Assembly: GCA_036380925.1 (NCBI GenBank)
Contig: DASVDW010000157.1
Location: forward strand, 1-23,029
DNA length: 23,029 bases
Source of the DNA: JAICLV01 sp036380925
GTDB lineage: Bacteria > Actinomycetota > Actinomycetes > Acidothermales > Acidothermaceae
Direction: 5' to 3'
The notes beneath the pieces were generated by a model, which saw only the letters and a program-made list of their open reading frames with translations, was not told where the DNA came from and did not search any database. Within the stretch, counting starts at the first letter, position 1. Each line of letters opens with the position of its first letter. Below, piece after piece: positions 22,250 to 23,029 of this stretch. The translations under genes were made by a program, and so were the position numbers.

Positions 22250-23029
22250 GTGACCGTCCGCCGCTCCATCTGGCAGGAGCCGCGGCCTGCTGACGCTCCA
22301 CCCATCGGTCGGCTCGACTGGCTGCTGGTGGGCGTGTTCGCGGCCGCCGCCCTGGTCGAGGGCATCGCGCGGCCGGGCTTGGCCTGGCGCCCCTTGGTGA
22401 CGGTGCTCGCCCTGGCGCTGATGCCTGCCCTGCTCTGGCGGCGGCAACGCCCCTTGGCGGCCGCAGTGGTCGGGTGGAGCGTCGCCGGGCTGCTCTCGGT
22501 CCTCCAGCTGTCTGCGCACGCCGGGGACCTCGGCCTCTACTCCATGATGGCCGTCCTGATCCTGCTCTACTCCCTGGTGCGGTGGGGCTCGGGCCGGGAG
22601 ATGGTCTTGGGGACGGTGTTCGTGACGGTCGTCGTCGCGCTGGGCATGTGCGTCTCCTCCGCGGGCTGGGCCGAAGTTTTCGGCGGGAGCGTCCTGTTGC
22701 TGTTGGTCGTCGCCCTCGCGGCGGTTTTCCGCTACCGCGCGGACCTGTGGCACCGCCAACAGCGCGAGATCCGCAACCAGGAGCGGGTGGCGCTGGCTCG
22801 CGAGCTGCACGACACCGTGGCCCACCACGTCTCGGCCATCGCGGTGCAGGCGCAAGCCGGTGGCGTGGTCGCCGGCAACCAGCCTGAAAAGGCAGCCGAG
22901 GTCCTCGCCGCGATCGAGTCTGAAGCGTCGCGAACCCTGGCGGAGATGAGATCCATGGTGCGAGTGCTGCGCGAGGAGGACGAAGAAGCCGTTGCCTACG
23001 CACCGCAAATGGGTGTCGCGGACCTGCCT
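22250..23029 (+). CDS. Sensor histidine kinase (NarL-type system), 3' end cut by the window
   Basis: 260 residues are visible with no stop before 23029. The N-terminal part has membrane helices near 22-40, 48-63, 70-88, 96-110, 118-136 and 145-160. It is followed by a HisKA_3 dimerisation domain with the phosphate-accepting histidine in E-L-H-D-T-V-A-H-H-V (His187) and a second helix (S-R-T-L-A-E-M-R-S-M-V-R-V-L-R). The ATPase domain lies beyond the end. Such kinases pair with LuxR-type response regulators, normally encoded next. GTG 22250 is preferred because GGAG (22241-22244) is 5 bases upstream. GTG 22247 is the alternative if the message is leaderless from the TAGGCT at 22235. Confidence 0.92.
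   Translation, partial: MTVRRSIWQEPRPADAPPIGRLDWLLVGVFAAAALVEGIARPGLAWRPLVTVLALALMPALLWRRQRPLAAAVVGWSVAGLLSVLQLSAHAGDLGLYSMMAVLILLYSLVRWGSGREMVLGTVFVTVVVALGMCVSSAGWAEVFGGSVLLLLVVALAAVFRYRADLWHRQQREIRNQERVALARELHDTVAHHVSAIAVQAQAGGVVAGNQPEKAAEVLAAIESEASRTLAEMRSMVRVLREEDEEAVAYAPQMGVADLP

Noticed and set aside
21626..23008. 460-residue minus-strand frame
   Set aside because: Antisense to the kinase and out of frame with the DUF6326-like gene; His/Arg/Gln-rich with no domain.
1..23029. CRISPR arrays, tRNA or rRNA genes, insertion sequences
   Set aside because: No regularly spaced repeats, cloverleaf-like genes, transposase frames or terminal inverted repeats were seen in this reading.

Overview
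The window is high-GC DNA, and almost every long reading frame has a busy shadow frame. GTG starts are common, and neighbouring genes often overlap by ATGA, GTGA or TGATG. A T-box leader precedes a type-2-like ileS, a Lys/Ala-rich TraR/DksA protein precedes lspA and a RluD-family gene, and a bioB-bsaP-bioA run follows. Together these point to an actinomycete (Actinomycetota). I cannot place it to genus. Both ends are cut: a solute-binding protein enters at base 1 and a histidine kinase leaves at base 23029.

Region 1 (1-8170, + strand) is one tight operon. It encodes an SsuABC/TauABC-type importer (binding-protein tail, permease, ATPase, second permease), a 3-hydroxyisobutyrate-dehydrogenase-like oxidoreductase, a two-domain PuuE-like polysaccharide deacetylase, an FMN/4Fe-4S/FAD reductase of the dienoyl-CoA reductase / trimethylamine dehydrogenase class, and an Ohr peroxidase. 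The layout suggests uptake of a small organic compound followed by hydrolytic and redox steps. The substrate is unknown, and this is the best candidate here for an undescribed pathway.

Region 2 (8174-12247, - strand) carries ileS behind a T-box leader, preceded by a HAD phosphatase. IleRS has G-T-H-H where the class I HIGH signature is normally H-x-G-H, an altered motif known from mupirocin-hyper-resistant type 2 enzymes.

Region 3 (12281-15949, + strand) holds a UPF0235 protein, a DksA/TraR zinc-finger protein with a roughly 290-residue histone-H1-like tail, LspA, a RluD-family pseudouridine synthase and a YjbQ-family protein.

Region 4 (about 15989-20129, + strand) is a biotin operon: bioB, bsaP, bioA and a cytochrome P450 (possibly BioI-like). 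It breaks off at a 23-codon remnant followed by a Doc-type toxin with no complete antitoxin. This looks like a recombination junction that may have removed bioF and the antitoxin.

Region 5 (20296-23029) has a membrane diguanylate cyclase (- strand), a four-helix DUF6326-like membrane protein (- strand) and a divergent NarL-system-type histidine kinase (+ strand) with no stop inside the window. The stretches without genes hold the T-box leader (11333-11617), a hairpin and promoter (12590-12773), an unexplained convergent gap (20130-20295), the region upstream of the cyclase (21340-21591) and a divergent promoter region (22084-22246).
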